A stretch of 64,000 nucleotides of DNA from NCBI RefSeq assembly GCF_014643375.1, contig NZ_BMJJ01000014.1, positions 1-64,000 of the forward strand. Reading direction: 5' to 3'. The position numbers and the translations under genes were made by a program. This DNA comes from Aureimonas glaciei. GTDB taxonomy: Bacteria; Pseudomonadota; Alphaproteobacteria; Rhizobiales; Rhizobiaceae. A model generated the notes under the pieces. That model did no database searches. It was not told the origin of the DNA and worked only from the letters and a program-made list of their open reading frames with translations. Below are positions 26,941 to 35,482 of the stretch, one piece after another (position 1 is the first letter of the stretch; the number at the start of each line of letters is the position of its first letter).

Positions 26941-28827
26941 TCAGGTCTCCTGTGTCAGCGAACGGTAGATATCCGGTAGAGCGCGGCCCAGCCTTGCGGG
27001 GTCGGGCAGCAGCGTGAAGCCACCACGCCCGAATATGCGAGCGAACCAATCCTGCCCGTCGGCATCCACAATTACGCCGTGGACGGCCAGACCCGAACGA
27101 CGGGCCTCGTGAACGGCCATGTGGCTGTCTTCGATGCCGTGGATGCCCTCGTAGTGATCGAGGTCGTTGGGCTTTCCATCCGTCAGCACCAGCAACAGCT
27201 TGCGCGCAGATGTTTCCTTCGCCAGTTGGGCCGAGACATGCCGGATGGCTGTCCCGAGGCGGGTGTAGTGGCCAGGCGGAAGACCGCCGATGCGCGAGGT
27301 GACGTCGGGCGTCATGCGCCCGTCAAAGCCCTTGCAGCGGGTCAGGAAGACCCGTTCGCGCTTCAGCGATGAAAAGCCCCAGATCCCCAGCCGGTCGCCT
27401 GCAGCGTCGATGCCGCCAGCAAGGGCCGCCATGGCCTCCCGCATGGTGTCGATGATGCTGCGAAGGCCGACCACCGATTCGGTGGACCGCGAACAATCCA
27501 TCAAGATTGCCACCGACAGGTCGCGCTCGACATGGCGCAAGTCGCGGTAGATGCGGTCGCTGCCCTGGCCCGTGACGCGAAGGGAGACCTGCGCCTCGAT
27601 CAAGGCGTCGAGATCCAGTTCCAGGCCGTCCACCTGTCGGGGCAACAGGACGCGTCTGGGATGCAGCGTTTCGAACTGGCGACGGACGCGCGCCATCAGG
27701 CGGGGATCAGGCTTGAATTCGGTACCGGGTTTGGCATCGGCCTCTAGCACGACGCAGTGGTCCGGCATGTAGGCGCGTGATCGGTAATTCCATTCAGGAT
27801 AGGTGAAGCGGGCCGACAGACGTTCGTGCTCTGCGTCCTGTGGCGCCAGATCCAGATGCAGGCGCAGTCGGGTCGCGGCGCGCTTGTGGTGCTTGCTGAG
27901 CGTGATGTTGTCCTGATCTTCGGCAGCCTTTTGGGCGTTATCCAGGTCGTCATCGTCGGTGGCGCGGTTAAGGCCCATGCTCTCGACCCACGACAGAATC
28001 GATTCAAACCGATGCATGATGAAGCTGTCGGTACGGTTGGCCTGCTCGTTGTCCTTCCGCTCGCCTCGCTTGCGCGTGGCGGTCGAAAGACCGGGCGGGG
28101 CGCCGATCGCATCCTCGGCCGGACTGGCACCGTCTCCGCGGCTGGATACTTCGAGGCGGAGCCAGATCGGCAGCGGCAGGAGCGGGGCATAGCCGCACGG
28201 AGCCGGCAGGCAGACCGGCGCGGCTGACGGCGGCGGCCTGCCTGCCAAGACCGCCCTGGCACGGCTCGCCACGTCGCGTTCAGATACCGACCCGGCCAGA
28301 CCGCCCCAGGCCGTCAACAGATGGGCGCACATCGCCGCATGAGATTCGCGCAGGCCGGGACAGAGCGTCAGTGCAGAGGCGGTCGCGCGATCCATCGCGG
28401 CCAGATGGGCAAGATCGGCCGCCAGCAGGTCCACACGGGCTGGAACTGGCTTCGCACAGGCCGCAAGAGCCGCCAGCCAGAGATAGGCAGCGCGGTTCAT
28501 CGCCACGGTCGGAAACGCCGCCATGGTCGGCGGCAGGCGCAGCATCGCGCCATCGAAACTGCCGACATGCTCCAGGATCCGCGAGTCGGCGAGTTGCGCC
28601 CCGACGCCGCGTCGATGGCGGGAGGCCGTGGCGGGACTGGCCGTGATCTCCGTCCCCGGCGCGCCGCCGAGCGCACGAAACAGCAAGGCTATGCTCGGCC
28701 GCATGGATTCGAGCGTCACGACGCTCGCCACATGGTCGATCGTGGGCGCAAGGCGCAAGGCGACGCCGTGCCACAGGTTGCCCACGGTCTCCTCGGGATC
28801 CATCAGGTCCATTGGGTGGAGGGCCAT
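26941..28827 (-). CDS. norD: Nitric oxide reductase activation protein NorD
   Basis: 628 residues. The C-terminal von Willebrand A domain (about 440-628) has the MIDAS DxSxS as DCSRS in VAILMDCSRSTESVVGLRSI, then the threonine and aspartate positions (HYTRLGTAIRH, LVLTDGKPNDLDHY). The N-terminal helical half is poorly conserved and the centre is charged, as is usual for NorD. NorD works with the MoxR-type ATPase NorQ to mature or insert the iron/heme centre of NorCB. It starts four bases after norQ; no strong ribosome site is seen, which suggests translational coupling. Confidence 0.93.
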   Translation of the reverse strand: MALHPMDLMDPEETVGNLWHGVALRLAPTIDHVASVVTLESMRPSIALLFRALGGAPGTEITASPATASRHRRGVGAQLADSRILEHVGSFDGAMLRLPPTMAAFPTVAMNRAAYLWLAALAACAKPVPARVDLLAADLAHLAAMDRATASALTLCPGLRESHAAMCAHLLTAWGGLAGSVSERDVASRARAVLAGRPPPSAAPVCLPAPCGYAPLLPLPIWLRLEVSSRGDGASPAEDAIGAPPGLSTATRKRGERKDNEQANRTDSFIMHRFESILSWVESMGLNRATDDDDLDNAQKAAEDQDNITLSKHHKRAATRLRLHLDLAPQDAEHERLSARFTYPEWNYRSRAYMPDHCVVLEADAKPGTEFKPDPRLMARVRRQFETLHPRRVLLPRQVDGLELDLDALIEAQVSLRVTGQGSDRIYRDLRHVERDLSVAILMDCSRSTESVVGLRSIIDTMREAMAALAGGIDAAGDRLGIWGFSSLKRERVFLTRCKGFDGRMTPDVTSRIGGLPPGHYTRLGTAIRHVSAQLAKETSARKLLLVLTDGKPNDLDHYEGIHGIEDSHMAVHEARRSGLAVHGVIVDADGQDWFARIFGRGGFTLLPDPARLGRALPDIYRSLTQET

Positions 28828-28831
28828 TTGT

Positions 28832-29635
28832 CTATCCGTAGACGCTGGCGATCACGTCGCGCAGCGCCTGCGCCACCTCGGGCTCGTCCGTCAGCGGCTC
28901 GACGACGGCGGCCTGCAGCGCGCGTTCGATCGGCATTCCGCCGGCGATCAGGGTCGCGGCGTAGATCAGGAGACGGGTCGACACCCCCTCCTCCAGGTCC
29001 ATGCCGGACAGAAGACGGATGTGCCCGGCAAGGCGCACCAAAGGTGCAACCCGCCCCTCATCGAGCCCGCTTTCGCGCACCACAACCGCAGTCTCGGTCG
29101 CAGGATCGGGAAAACCGAAGGTGATCGAAAGGAAGCGCTGCCGGGTCGAGGGCTTCAGTCGCTTGAGGATGTTCTGGTAGCCCGGGTTGTAGCTGGCGAC
29201 CAGCATGAAGCCCGGCGGGGCGACCAGTTCCTCGCCGGTGCGGTCGATCATCAGGGTGCGGCGGTTGTCCGTCAGAGGGTGCAGAACGACCGTCACGTCC
29301 TTGCGCGCTTCGATGACCTCGTCGAGATAACAGATGGCTCCTTCCCGCACGGCGCGGGTCAGGGGACCATCGATCCATTCGGTCGCGCCGCCGCGCAGGA
29401 GATATCGACCGATCAGATCGGCTGCGGACAGATCGTCATGGCAGGCGACGGTGTAGAGGGACCGTCCGACACGCGCCGCCATGTGCTCGACGAATCGCGT
29501 CTTGCCGCAGCCGGTCGGCCCCTTCAGGAGAAGGGGCAGGCCTTTGGCGTGAGCCATCTCGAACAACGAACATTCGTGCGCGATCGGACGATAGAAGGGA
29601 AGCGCGCTCTGCGCCTCTTGGGACAGCGCGCTCAC
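28832..29635 (-). CDS. norQ: MoxR-type AAA+ ATPase NorQ
   Basis: 267 residues. Walker A is LLKGPTGCGKTRFVEHMA (about 38-55), Walker B is ICYLDEVIEAR, and sensor 1 is LVASYNPGYQ, as in NorQ/NirQ/CbbQ ATPases. I use the GTG at 29635: GGGAG lies eight bases upstream, the GTG overlaps the norB TGA as GTGA, and the product then begins with the family N-terminus LPFYRPIAHECSLFEMAHAK. NorQ forms a ring with NorD to activate nitric oxide reductase. Confidence 0.93.
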   Translation of the reverse strand: MSALSQEAQSALPFYRPIAHECSLFEMAHAKGLPLLLKGPTGCGKTRFVEHMAARVGRSLYTVACHDDLSAADLIGRYLLRGGATEWIDGPLTRAVREGAICYLDEVIEARKDVTVVLHPLTDNRRTLMIDRTGEELVAPPGFMLVASYNPGYQNILKRLKPSTRQRFLSITFGFPDPATETAVVVRESGLDEGRVAPLVRLAGHIRLLSGMDLEEGVSTRLLIYAATLIAGGMPIERALQAAVVEPLTDEPEVAQALRDVIASVYG

Positions 29636-30981
29636 GCTGCTTCTCCCAGGAGCGGCGAGGTGTTGGGCGCAATGATCTCGCGGCGCACGACCACCTGGCT
29701 GTAGATGAACAATACGGCGCCAAGCACCACGGCGATGCCTGCCCCGAACCGCATGACGTAAAACAGGCTGAGCTGATCCTGCACGTCCATGAAGCTGTCC
29801 CCGACGATCCGCTGCATGTGGGTCTGGATCGTGCCGGCGAAGGTCAGGACGAATGTCATGAACGCCATGCCGCCGGTCATCAGCCAGAATGAGATCATGT
29901 TCAGCACCTGGTTGTAGGGCGCACGGCCCCGCAGCAGCGGCATCGCATAGGTGATGATCGCCAGGTTCATCGCCACATAGGCGCCGTAGAAGGACAGATG
30001 GCCGTGCGCCGCCGTAATTTGGGTGCCGTGGGTGTAGAAGTTCACCCCGTGAAAGGTGTGCAGGAATCCCCAGACCCCCGCGCCGAAGAAGGCCACCGTC
30101 GCCGAGCCGAGCGCCCACAGGAGCGCCGCCTTGTTGGGGTGGTTGCGCCTGCCCTTCCAGACCATGATGAAGGCGAAGGACATCATCGCGAAGAACGGCA
30201 CGACCTCGAAGGCGGAGAAGATCGAGCCCGTCCACTGCCAGTAGCTCGGCAGGCCGATCCAGTAGAAGTGATGCCCGGTTCCCAGAATGCCCGAAAACAG
30301 TGCCGTCGCGACGATGACGTAGAGCCACTTCTCGACGACCTCTCGATCGACGCCAGTCAGCTTTAGCATCAGGAAGGCCAGGATTGCGGCCATCACCAGT
30401 TCCCAGGTTCCCTCGACCCAGAGGTGGACGACGAACCACCAGTACATCTTGTCCAAGCTGAGATTGTCGGGGTTGATGAAGGCGAAGATCCACAGCAGCG
30501 AGAGCAGCCACAGCCCGGTCAAGAGTACGCCCGTAATCGCGGTCTTGCGCCCGGCGAGGACCGTCATCGAGATGTTGATGAGAAAGATCACCGCCGCGAC
30601 AAGGATGCCGCCCTTGACCCAGAGCGGCTGCTCGAGGAATTCCCGTCCGCCGTGGATACCGACGAGGTAGCCGATGACAGCCCCGAGCGTGCCTACGACG
30701 AGAATGATCAGTTGAAGATAGGCAAGCTTCACCGACCAGATTTCCCTCTCCGATTCTTCGGGCACCAAGAAATAGGCCGCACCGAAGAAGCCAAGCAAAA
30801 GCCAGACGATCAGCGCGTTGGTGTGGATCATGCGAATGATGTTGAACGGCAAGACCTCGGACAAGGTATTGGGCGAAATGTAGATCCAGCCTGCCAGCAA
30901 ACCGCCCGCGACCTGGATGCCGAAGAGCCCCATCGCCACCAGGAAATAGGCATAGGCCACTTTTTGTGATTGATATTTCAT
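29632..30981 (-). CDS. norB: Nitric oxide reductase large subunit NorB
   Basis: 449 residues, about twelve membrane helices. Catalytic and heme ligands are visible: HLWVEGTWELVMAAI (active-site His and Glu), GTGHHFYWIG (FeB histidines) and HGHLSFYGAYVAMN (heme ligands). NorB reduces two NO to N2O at a heme b3-FeB centre, receiving electrons from NorC. The length and absence of an N-terminal quinol-oxidase extension make it a cytochrome-c-type cNOR. The start MKYQSQKVAYAYFLVAMGLF was chosen as the family N-terminus. It lies eight bases after norC. Confidence 0.96.
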   Translation of the reverse strand: MKYQSQKVAYAYFLVAMGLFGIQVAGGLLAGWIYISPNTLSEVLPFNIIRMIHTNALIVWLLLGFFGAAYFLVPEESEREIWSVKLAYLQLIILVVGTLGAVIGYLVGIHGGREFLEQPLWVKGGILVAAVIFLINISMTVLAGRKTAITGVLLTGLWLLSLLWIFAFINPDNLSLDKMYWWFVVHLWVEGTWELVMAAILAFLMLKLTGVDREVVEKWLYVIVATALFSGILGTGHHFYWIGLPSYWQWTGSIFSAFEVVPFFAMMSFAFIMVWKGRRNHPNKAALLWALGSATVAFFGAGVWGFLHTFHGVNFYTHGTQITAAHGHLSFYGAYVAMNLAIITYAMPLLRGRAPYNQVLNMISFWLMTGGMAFMTFVLTFAGTIQTHMQRIVGDSFMDVQDQLSLFYVMRFGAGIAVVLGAVLFIYSQVVVRREIIAPNTSPLLGEAA

Positions 30982-30989
30982 GGTCTTCT

Positions 30990-31442
30990 CTATCCGGCGT
31001 TCGTGGGGGGCCAGCCCTGGGTGTCCGTTTGATCGGCCCAGCGCAAGAACTCGGCGAGACCGCGTATTTCTTCGGGAGTGAGATTGAACTGCGGCATCTG
31101 GCGGCGGCCTTCGATGCCGCTGGGCTGCGCTTCCATCCAGCCTGTCAGCACCTCGTAGGCGGCCTCCGGATCGTCCGTCACGCCCCACCGGGTCATCACG
31201 TTGCCAAGCTCCGGGGCGAAATAGGCGCCTTCGCCATGCAGCGTGTGACAGTTGATACAGCTATGGCGCTCCCAGACATGCTTGCCGAGGACCACCTCTT
31301 TCGTCAGCGGCATCCCGGCTGTCGAAACATTCACCACGTATTGGTGGGAGTGGATCGTCATCCCGATGAACACGACGATGAAGAAAATCGAGCCGCCATA
31401 GAATATGTTCCTGGCCCGGGACTTCGTAAGTATTTCTGACAT
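30990..31442 (-). CDS. norC: Nitric oxide reductase cytochrome c subunit NorC
   Basis: 150 residues: one N-terminal membrane anchor (NIFYGGSIFFIVVFIGMTI, about 12-30) and a single periplasmic cytochrome c domain with CINCH heme attachment (about residue 62) and the distal methionine probably in RRQMPQFNL. It passes electrons from soluble carriers to NorB. It is the first gene of norCBQD; two Crp/Fnr-type boxes lie upstream. Confidence 0.95.
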   Translation of the reverse strand: MSEILTKSRARNIFYGGSIFFIVVFIGMTIHSHQYVVNVSTAGMPLTKEVVLGKHVWERHSCINCHTLHGEGAYFAPELGNVMTRWGVTDDPEAAYEVLTGWMEAQPSGIEGRRQMPQFNLTPEEIRGLAEFLRWADQTDTQGWPPTNAG

Positions 31443-31459
31443 TAAGACGGTCCAGGCGA

Positions 31460-31473
31460 TTGTTACGGATCAA
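31460..31473. promoter_or_regulatory. FNR-like site just upstream of norC
   Basis: On the minus strand TTGATCCGTAACAA, one mismatch in each half-region from TTGAT-N4-ATCAA. Its centre is only 24 bases from the norC ATG, too close for class II activation of norC, and it would overlap the start of transcription set by the box at 31505. It resembles the box upstream of nosR (TTGATCTGGAACAA). Confidence 0.4.
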
Positions 31474-31504
31474 ATTACCCTAGGCGGTGCCTCCGGGTTA
31501 GACT

Positions 31505-31518
31505 TTGTTAAAACGCAA
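31505..31518. promoter_or_regulatory. NnrR-type box upstream of norC
   Basis: On the minus strand TTGCGTTTTAACAA, inside the inverted repeat CTTTG-N8-CAAAG (31504-31520). The centre is 70 bases upstream of the norC start, a good class II position. TTGCG-TTTT is shared exactly with the pseudoazurin box. Confidence 0.6.
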
Positions 31519-31696
31519 AGACGCGGACGTATGGGGTCAAGGCCTTCAGGACGGAATGTAAGCCATGGCAGGTACGGCCCACCGGCTTTCTTCGGAGCCC
31601 GGGCCTGATCGGAGCGCGTGACATCCCTGCTCGACGGGCGGATAGCCGTATCCTCCGGCCTCCTCCGATGCCTTTTCTGCTTCGGACGTCAGAGGA

Positions 31697-32530
31697 CTAC
31701 GTAGCGACTCGTGCCTGGGACGGATACCCACGGGACGTGACGGGTGTCCGCATGACAACGCGCGCCCTGATGGGGACGGCGTCGAAGCAAGGCTTGCGAT
31801 ACCCATCGCGCCGTTCTGGTTCCTTGGCTCCGATGCTGGCCGTGGACCCGCCCATCACGGACAGCCGGGCGGCATCAGTCACCACGATGCGACAGCGCCT
31901 GCTTTGCACCAGACCGCGCTTTTCCCAGTCGCTCAGCAGTCGGCTGACGGTGTGGAGCGTGGTGCCGGTCATGTCGGCGACGTTCTGCCTGGTGATCGGA
32001 AATCCGATCTCGACGCCGCCGGCGACCGTACGTCCCGATTGGCCGATCATTCGCAGCAGGGCGCAGGCGATGCGCTGTTCGACCAGCTTCGTGGACAACT
32101 CGACGAGCCGGTCGCTCATCTCGTCGGCCCGGTTGCCGAAAGTGCGAAGCGCTTCCGCCGCAAAACCGAGATAGGCGCCGGAGAACGTCAGCCAGAGAGG
32201 GTTGGGCCAGGACAGGACGACGGAATCGTCGGCCGTGATGGCTGTGACCTGATGGGTGATCTGGCCAAGGGCTGTCCCGATGCCGAATAGCTGGCCGGCT
32301 GGAATGTGCAGGACGATGATCTGGCTGCCGTCGGCCGTCAGCCTTACAAAGCGGATGCTGCCGGACAGAAGGAGATGGAATCGTCGGATCGGCTGCCCTT
32401 CGTCGAATACGACAGCGCCGCCGCGCAAGCGCCTGACCTCGGACAGATCCAGAGTCTCTAGCAATTGCCGCTGGTCGAGATGGACAAAAGGCGGCGTACG
32501 GCCCAGTTCGGCGATATCCAGCAATCTCAT
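31697..32530 (-). CDS. Crp/Fnr regulator of the Dnr/NnrR group
   Basis: 277 residues. The cNMP-binding-like barrel is followed by a Crp-type HTH with ITRQNVADMTGTTLHTVSRL, nearly identical to the NnrR gene at 18211 in the recognition helix but otherwise distinct. There is no cysteine set for an Fe-S cluster. I start at 32530 (GGAAG six bases upstream) rather than at 32554. The C-terminus carries about 45 residues beyond the HTH wing (GSTASIGAKEPERRDGYRKP...), longer than usual and perhaps a frame read-through. It lies upstream of norC in the same direction, so it probably regulates nor. Confidence 0.85.
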   Translation of the reverse strand: MRLLDIAELGRTPPFVHLDQRQLLETLDLSEVRRLRGGAVVFDEGQPIRRFHLLLSGSIRFVRLTADGSQIIVLHIPAGQLFGIGTALGQITHQVTAITADDSVVLSWPNPLWLTFSGAYLGFAAEALRTFGNRADEMSDRLVELSTKLVEQRIACALLRMIGQSGRTVAGGVEIGFPITRQNVADMTGTTLHTVSRLLSDWEKRGLVQSRRCRIVVTDAARLSVMGGSTASIGAKEPERRDGYRKPCFDAVPIRARVVMRTPVTSRGYPSQARVAT

Positions 32531-32598
32531 CGGGGCTTCCGTTCGGTGCAGCACAACGTCGCTGGTGTCTCTGATACGTCATGGGCCGGCGGCAGGAG

Positions 32599-32612
32599 AT
32601 GACGCAGATCAG
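32599..32612. promoter_or_regulatory. FNR/FixK-like site upstream of the Dnr-type gene
   Basis: ATGACGCAGATCAG; reverse complement CTGATCTGCGTCAT, against TTGAT-N4-GTCAA. The centre is 75 bases upstream of the leftward regulator start. Both outer positions mismatch. Confidence 0.4.
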
Positions 32613-32716
32613 GACGAAGGATTATTCTCGACATGCGCGTGATCCGAACTTCGGGCGTGCAAGCGAACTGTCGCCCTCACGCAAAGCCGCCCGTCCGCCT
32701 CGAAAACAGACAAGGG

Positions 32717-32953
32717 CTATTTGCGTCGGACAGAATTCCCGCCGGCCAGAATGCCGTTAATGAGCAAGGCAACGGCCCGGTGAAGTTCAGCCTTGCCGTC
32801 CTCCCCCGTATCGTTCGAATGGGCCGCGGCTGCATCGCTCAGAATCCCGACGATCTCTCGCTCCGGGAGAACTTTGCGGTCGTTCAGTGCCAAGAGCAGA
32901 GACTCGCAGATCGCAAGCGCTGCGGTCCCGGGCACGTCGGTCAACTGAGACAT
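32717..32953 (-). CDS. Small conserved-type hypothetical protein (78 aa)
   Basis: 78 residues, MSQLTDVPGTAALAICESLL, all helical by appearance, with a basic end (GGNSVRRK). AAAGGAA lies upstream of the ATG at a workable distance. Amphipathic segments (ALAICESLLLALNDRKVLPE and GKAELHRAVALLINGILAGG) look like a folded helical domain. No family is recognised. It sits between the two Crp/Fnr genes. Confidence 0.6.
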   Translation of the reverse strand: MSQLTDVPGTAALAICESLLLALNDRKVLPEREIVGILSDAAAAHSNDTGEDGKAELHRAVALLINGILAGGNSVRRK

Positions 32954-33044
32954 CTGGCGGGTTCCTTTCGGCTGATACGGACGGGTGAAACGCGGCTTTC
33001 AATCCAGCGCTAGAGCGACCCTCGCACGTCTGTGCTATCGTGCA

Positions 33045-33058
33045 CTGACGCAGATCAG
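33045..33058. promoter_or_regulatory. FNR/FixK-like site upstream of the third Crp/Fnr gene
   Basis: CTGACGCAGATCAG shares the core TGACGCAGATCAG exactly with 32600-32612 and lies about 100 bases upstream of the rightward regulator start. Outer positions differ from the TTGAT-N4-ATCAA consensus. Confidence 0.4.
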
Positions 33059-33151
33059 CGTTTTCGGCCGCGTCGTCCATTCTGCGTCGTTCTGGCGCCG
33101 ACTTCCGGACGCATCCGCCCGGGGAGGCTAGACGTCGAAGGAGCACCGCCA

Positions 33152-33883
33152 TTGACTGCCCTTAACAGCCCACTGGCTCTCAAACTCGGAGCCTTCGTGG
33201 CCCTGAGCAACGACGAGATGTCGGCGCTGGACCGGCTGCACGCGCGCCGCAAGTTGTTTCCTCCGGGGCGTGACATGGTGCATCAAGGCCAGGTCAACCA
33301 GTCGGCCTACATTCTCGCATCTGGCTGGGTTTGCTCGTATAAGCTCTTGTCAGGTGGTGCGCGCCAGATCGTCGATTTTCAGATCCCCGGAGATTTCTTG
33401 GGGCTTCGGTCCGTTCTGTTCCGCACCGCGGACCACAACATCGAACCTGTCACCAAGGTCGAGGCATCGGAAGTGCTGGCCATCGATCTGCTGGATACCT
33501 TCAGCAGGACCCCGCGCCTCGCGACGGCAGTTCTGTGGGCGGCCTCACGAGACGAGGCCATGGTCGTGGAGCACCTTGTGGGCATCGGGCGACGGGACGC
33601 CAAGGAGCGCACGGCGCATTTTCTGCTGGAGCTGGGCTCACGGTTGAAGCTGGTCGGACTGGGATCGGCCCAAGGTTACGCCTGCCCTCTGTCGCAGTAC
33701 ATGCTGGCAGACGCATTGGGGTTGAGCGCCGTCCACGTCAACCGGGTCCTGCGCGAACTGCGAGAGGATGGCCTGGTAACCTTCCAGAACGGACATGTCG
33801 TCATCCACGATATCGACAGGTTGATGGTGCTGGCAGACTTCGACAAGAGCTATCTCGATCACGACGGTCCGCTGCTCAAATGA
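33152..33883 (+). CDS. Crp/Fnr-family regulator
   Basis: 243 residues. The N-terminal beta-barrel (LFPPGRDMVHQGQVNQSAYI, GGARQIVDFQIPGDFLGLRS) is followed by the dimer helix and a Crp HTH (PLSQYMLADALGLSAVHVNR then VLRELREDGLVTFQ). The HVNRVLRELR recognition helix belongs to a group common in Rhizobiales and differs from the NnrR type. There is no Fnr cysteine motif. I prefer the TTG at 33152, with AAGGAG eight bases upstream; longer forms begin in non-coding-like text. The last 130 codons are duplicated in decayed form at 53751-54165. Confidence 0.82.
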   Translation: MTALNSPLALKLGAFVALSNDEMSALDRLHARRKLFPPGRDMVHQGQVNQSAYILASGWVCSYKLLSGGARQIVDFQIPGDFLGLRSVLFRTADHNIEPVTKVEASEVLAIDLLDTFSRTPRLATAVLWAASRDEAMVVEHLVGIGRRDAKERTAHFLLELGSRLKLVGLGSAQGYACPLSQYMLADALGLSAVHVNRVLRELREDGLVTFQNGHVVIHDIDRLMVLADFDKSYLDHDGPLLK

Positions 33884-34129
33884 CGCTGCAGCAAATCGCC
33901 GAGACGCGAGGTCGGGGCGCGGCGGGCCGGCGCCTACACTGTCATCCGGCAGTCGCGGCTCGCCGACCAGTGTCCCCTTCAGTGCCGCGTTGCGCCCGGG
34001 TTGGTCAGAGGCCCGCCAATTTCCCGCGCAAGCGTCGTTCCGCCGTTCAGGTTCCCACGGGCCGTTGCGCCGCTCGGGCATGAAGAGCGCGATCCACCAG
34101 ACTGGTCATGTGCTGCGCGGCCCGGATCG
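33884..34129. other. Spacer, nothing recognised
   Basis: About 245 bases downstream of the Crp/Fnr gene; short overlapping frames only. Confidence 0.4.
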
Positions 34130-34336
34130 TCAGGGCATGCTGTGTCGAACCGGATTTGGCGTGATGGTGTCCGCCACGTCCAAGGTGGCCTGACGCTGAC
34201 GATCCGAACCTTCCGCCAAGACGGCAATCAGTACATGCTCGAGGGCGATCACCCGGGCCCGAAGGAGAACGAGTTCGGCCTTCGCGATCTCCGACATGTC
34301 GGCAGATGCATCGTCCATTGCGGGGGCGAGAGGCAT
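34130..34336 (-). CDS. Small hypothetical protein
   Basis: 68 residues from the ATG at 34336 (a TTG at 34384 would add 16). The core ALEHVLIAVLAEGSDRQRQA with an acidic, helical N-terminus resembles short uncharacterised proteins common in Rhizobiales, in which a SDRQ-type segment precedes a proline-containing tail (here TITPNPVRHSMP). No function is known. The start is uncertain. Confidence 0.45.
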   Translation of the reverse strand: MPLAPAMDDASADMSEIAKAELVLLRARVIALEHVLIAVLAEGSDRQRQATLDVADTITPNPVRHSMP

Positions 34337-34766
34337 GCTATCGGCTTCGAGATCCGACACCACACTTGGGTCAGCCTCAGGCAAATGGCGGGGCTAGCTG
34401 GAATCAGGCATTGATCTATCCTCAAAAAAACCAGTGCCGTTAGGGACGTAGTGGACGGGTTGTGCTTCCGCCTCTTCGGTTAGTGAAAGGGCGATCGTGT
34501 CTGTATATCCCTGCCATGCAGGAGACCCTGAGCCCACGGAAGGAGCGAGATCGGAGATCCTCACGCCGGAAATACTCCATTGTCTCGGATCGTCGAAATT
34601 GCGCTATCACTCAGTCCAAACCGCACAAGACGGACCTTGTATTTCCGGGCAAGATACGGCGTCTCCGTCGTCGACGATTTCTCGTTGTCACGGGGTGGCT
34701 ACGGCTTTGTCACTGCCAGTGTCGCCTGGGCGTCCGGCGTCCAATCCGTCCCGATCGGCTTTCCGA
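34337..34766. other. Intergenic stretch
   Basis: About 430 bases with no gene. An A-run (CCTCAAAAAAACC, near 34421) occurs after the small minus-strand gene start. No regulatory site stands out. Confidence 0.4.
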
Positions 34767-35327
34767 ATGGCTCCTGACCAAGCTTCCGACTTCCGGTTGA
34801 TCCCCGGAAAGAATTTTCCCCGCTACGCCTACCTGCCCGGCCGGCACCCGCACCCGGTGCGCGACCCCCGGGGCCATAGCTATCTGGCCCAAGAGCCACC
34901 CATGAGCGTCCCGATCGAGGCGGCCCTGAGCTCGGAGTCCTATCGATGGGGTGTCGACCTCTTCAATCATGGCTATTACTGGGAGGCCCACGAAGCGTGG
35001 GAGCCTCTCTGGCTCGCAGCCAAGCAAAGCACTCCCCATCTCCTGTTTTTCAAGGGCCTGATCCTGCTGGCGGCGGCCGGCGTGAAGATCCGCGAAGGGA
35101 AGCCCACGCCCGCCCGTCGTCACGCGGGACGGGCGGCATCACTGTTTAGACGGGTGACAGGTCTGCAGGATCGGGAGTTTCGCGGTGCGATCGGCATGTC
35201 GCTGCCCGTGCTGGCGGACCTTGCTGAGACAGCGGTGGGATGGACGAGAGTCGCAGGGGCAGCGACAGGCAGCCTACCGAAACCCGTCTTTGGATTTCGG
35301 CTGGTGCCAGACGAGGGGCGCACTTGA
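34767..35327 (+). CDS. DUF309-family protein
   Basis: 186 residues. The DUF309 helical core is visible as GVDLFNHGYYWEAHEAWEPL followed by WLAA and FFKGLILLAAAGVKIREGKP (about 60-110), with the conserved EAHExWE motif. The N-terminal FPRYAYLPGRHPHPVRDPRG is a family extension in alphaproteobacteria. I start at ATG 34767, the first before that extension; a start at MSVPIEAAL would remove it. The function of DUF309 is unknown. Confidence 0.75.
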   Translation: MAPDQASDFRLIPGKNFPRYAYLPGRHPHPVRDPRGHSYLAQEPPMSVPIEAALSSESYRWGVDLFNHGYYWEAHEAWEPLWLAAKQSTPHLLFFKGLILLAAAGVKIREGKPTPARRHAGRAASLFRRVTGLQDREFRGAIGMSLPVLADLAETAVGWTRVAGAATGSLPKPVFGFRLVPDEGRT

Positions 35328-35482
35328 CCGGCGCACCGGCGAAAAGCCCGGCCTGGCCTTGGCCGAGGATCGTCTCTCCCGGCGAGGCGTGCTTCGGCTG
35401 GGTCGCCGAGCCGCACCCGTCTTCAGGCGATCCTAGCGACCGCCTTCGCCACTCCGTCGACAGGGGCGCCAGGGCGAAGAAC

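Noticed and set aside
34411-34426. FNR-like box TTGATC...CTCAA
   Set aside because: The half-sites are one base too far apart (15-mer), and no start codon lies at a suitable distance.
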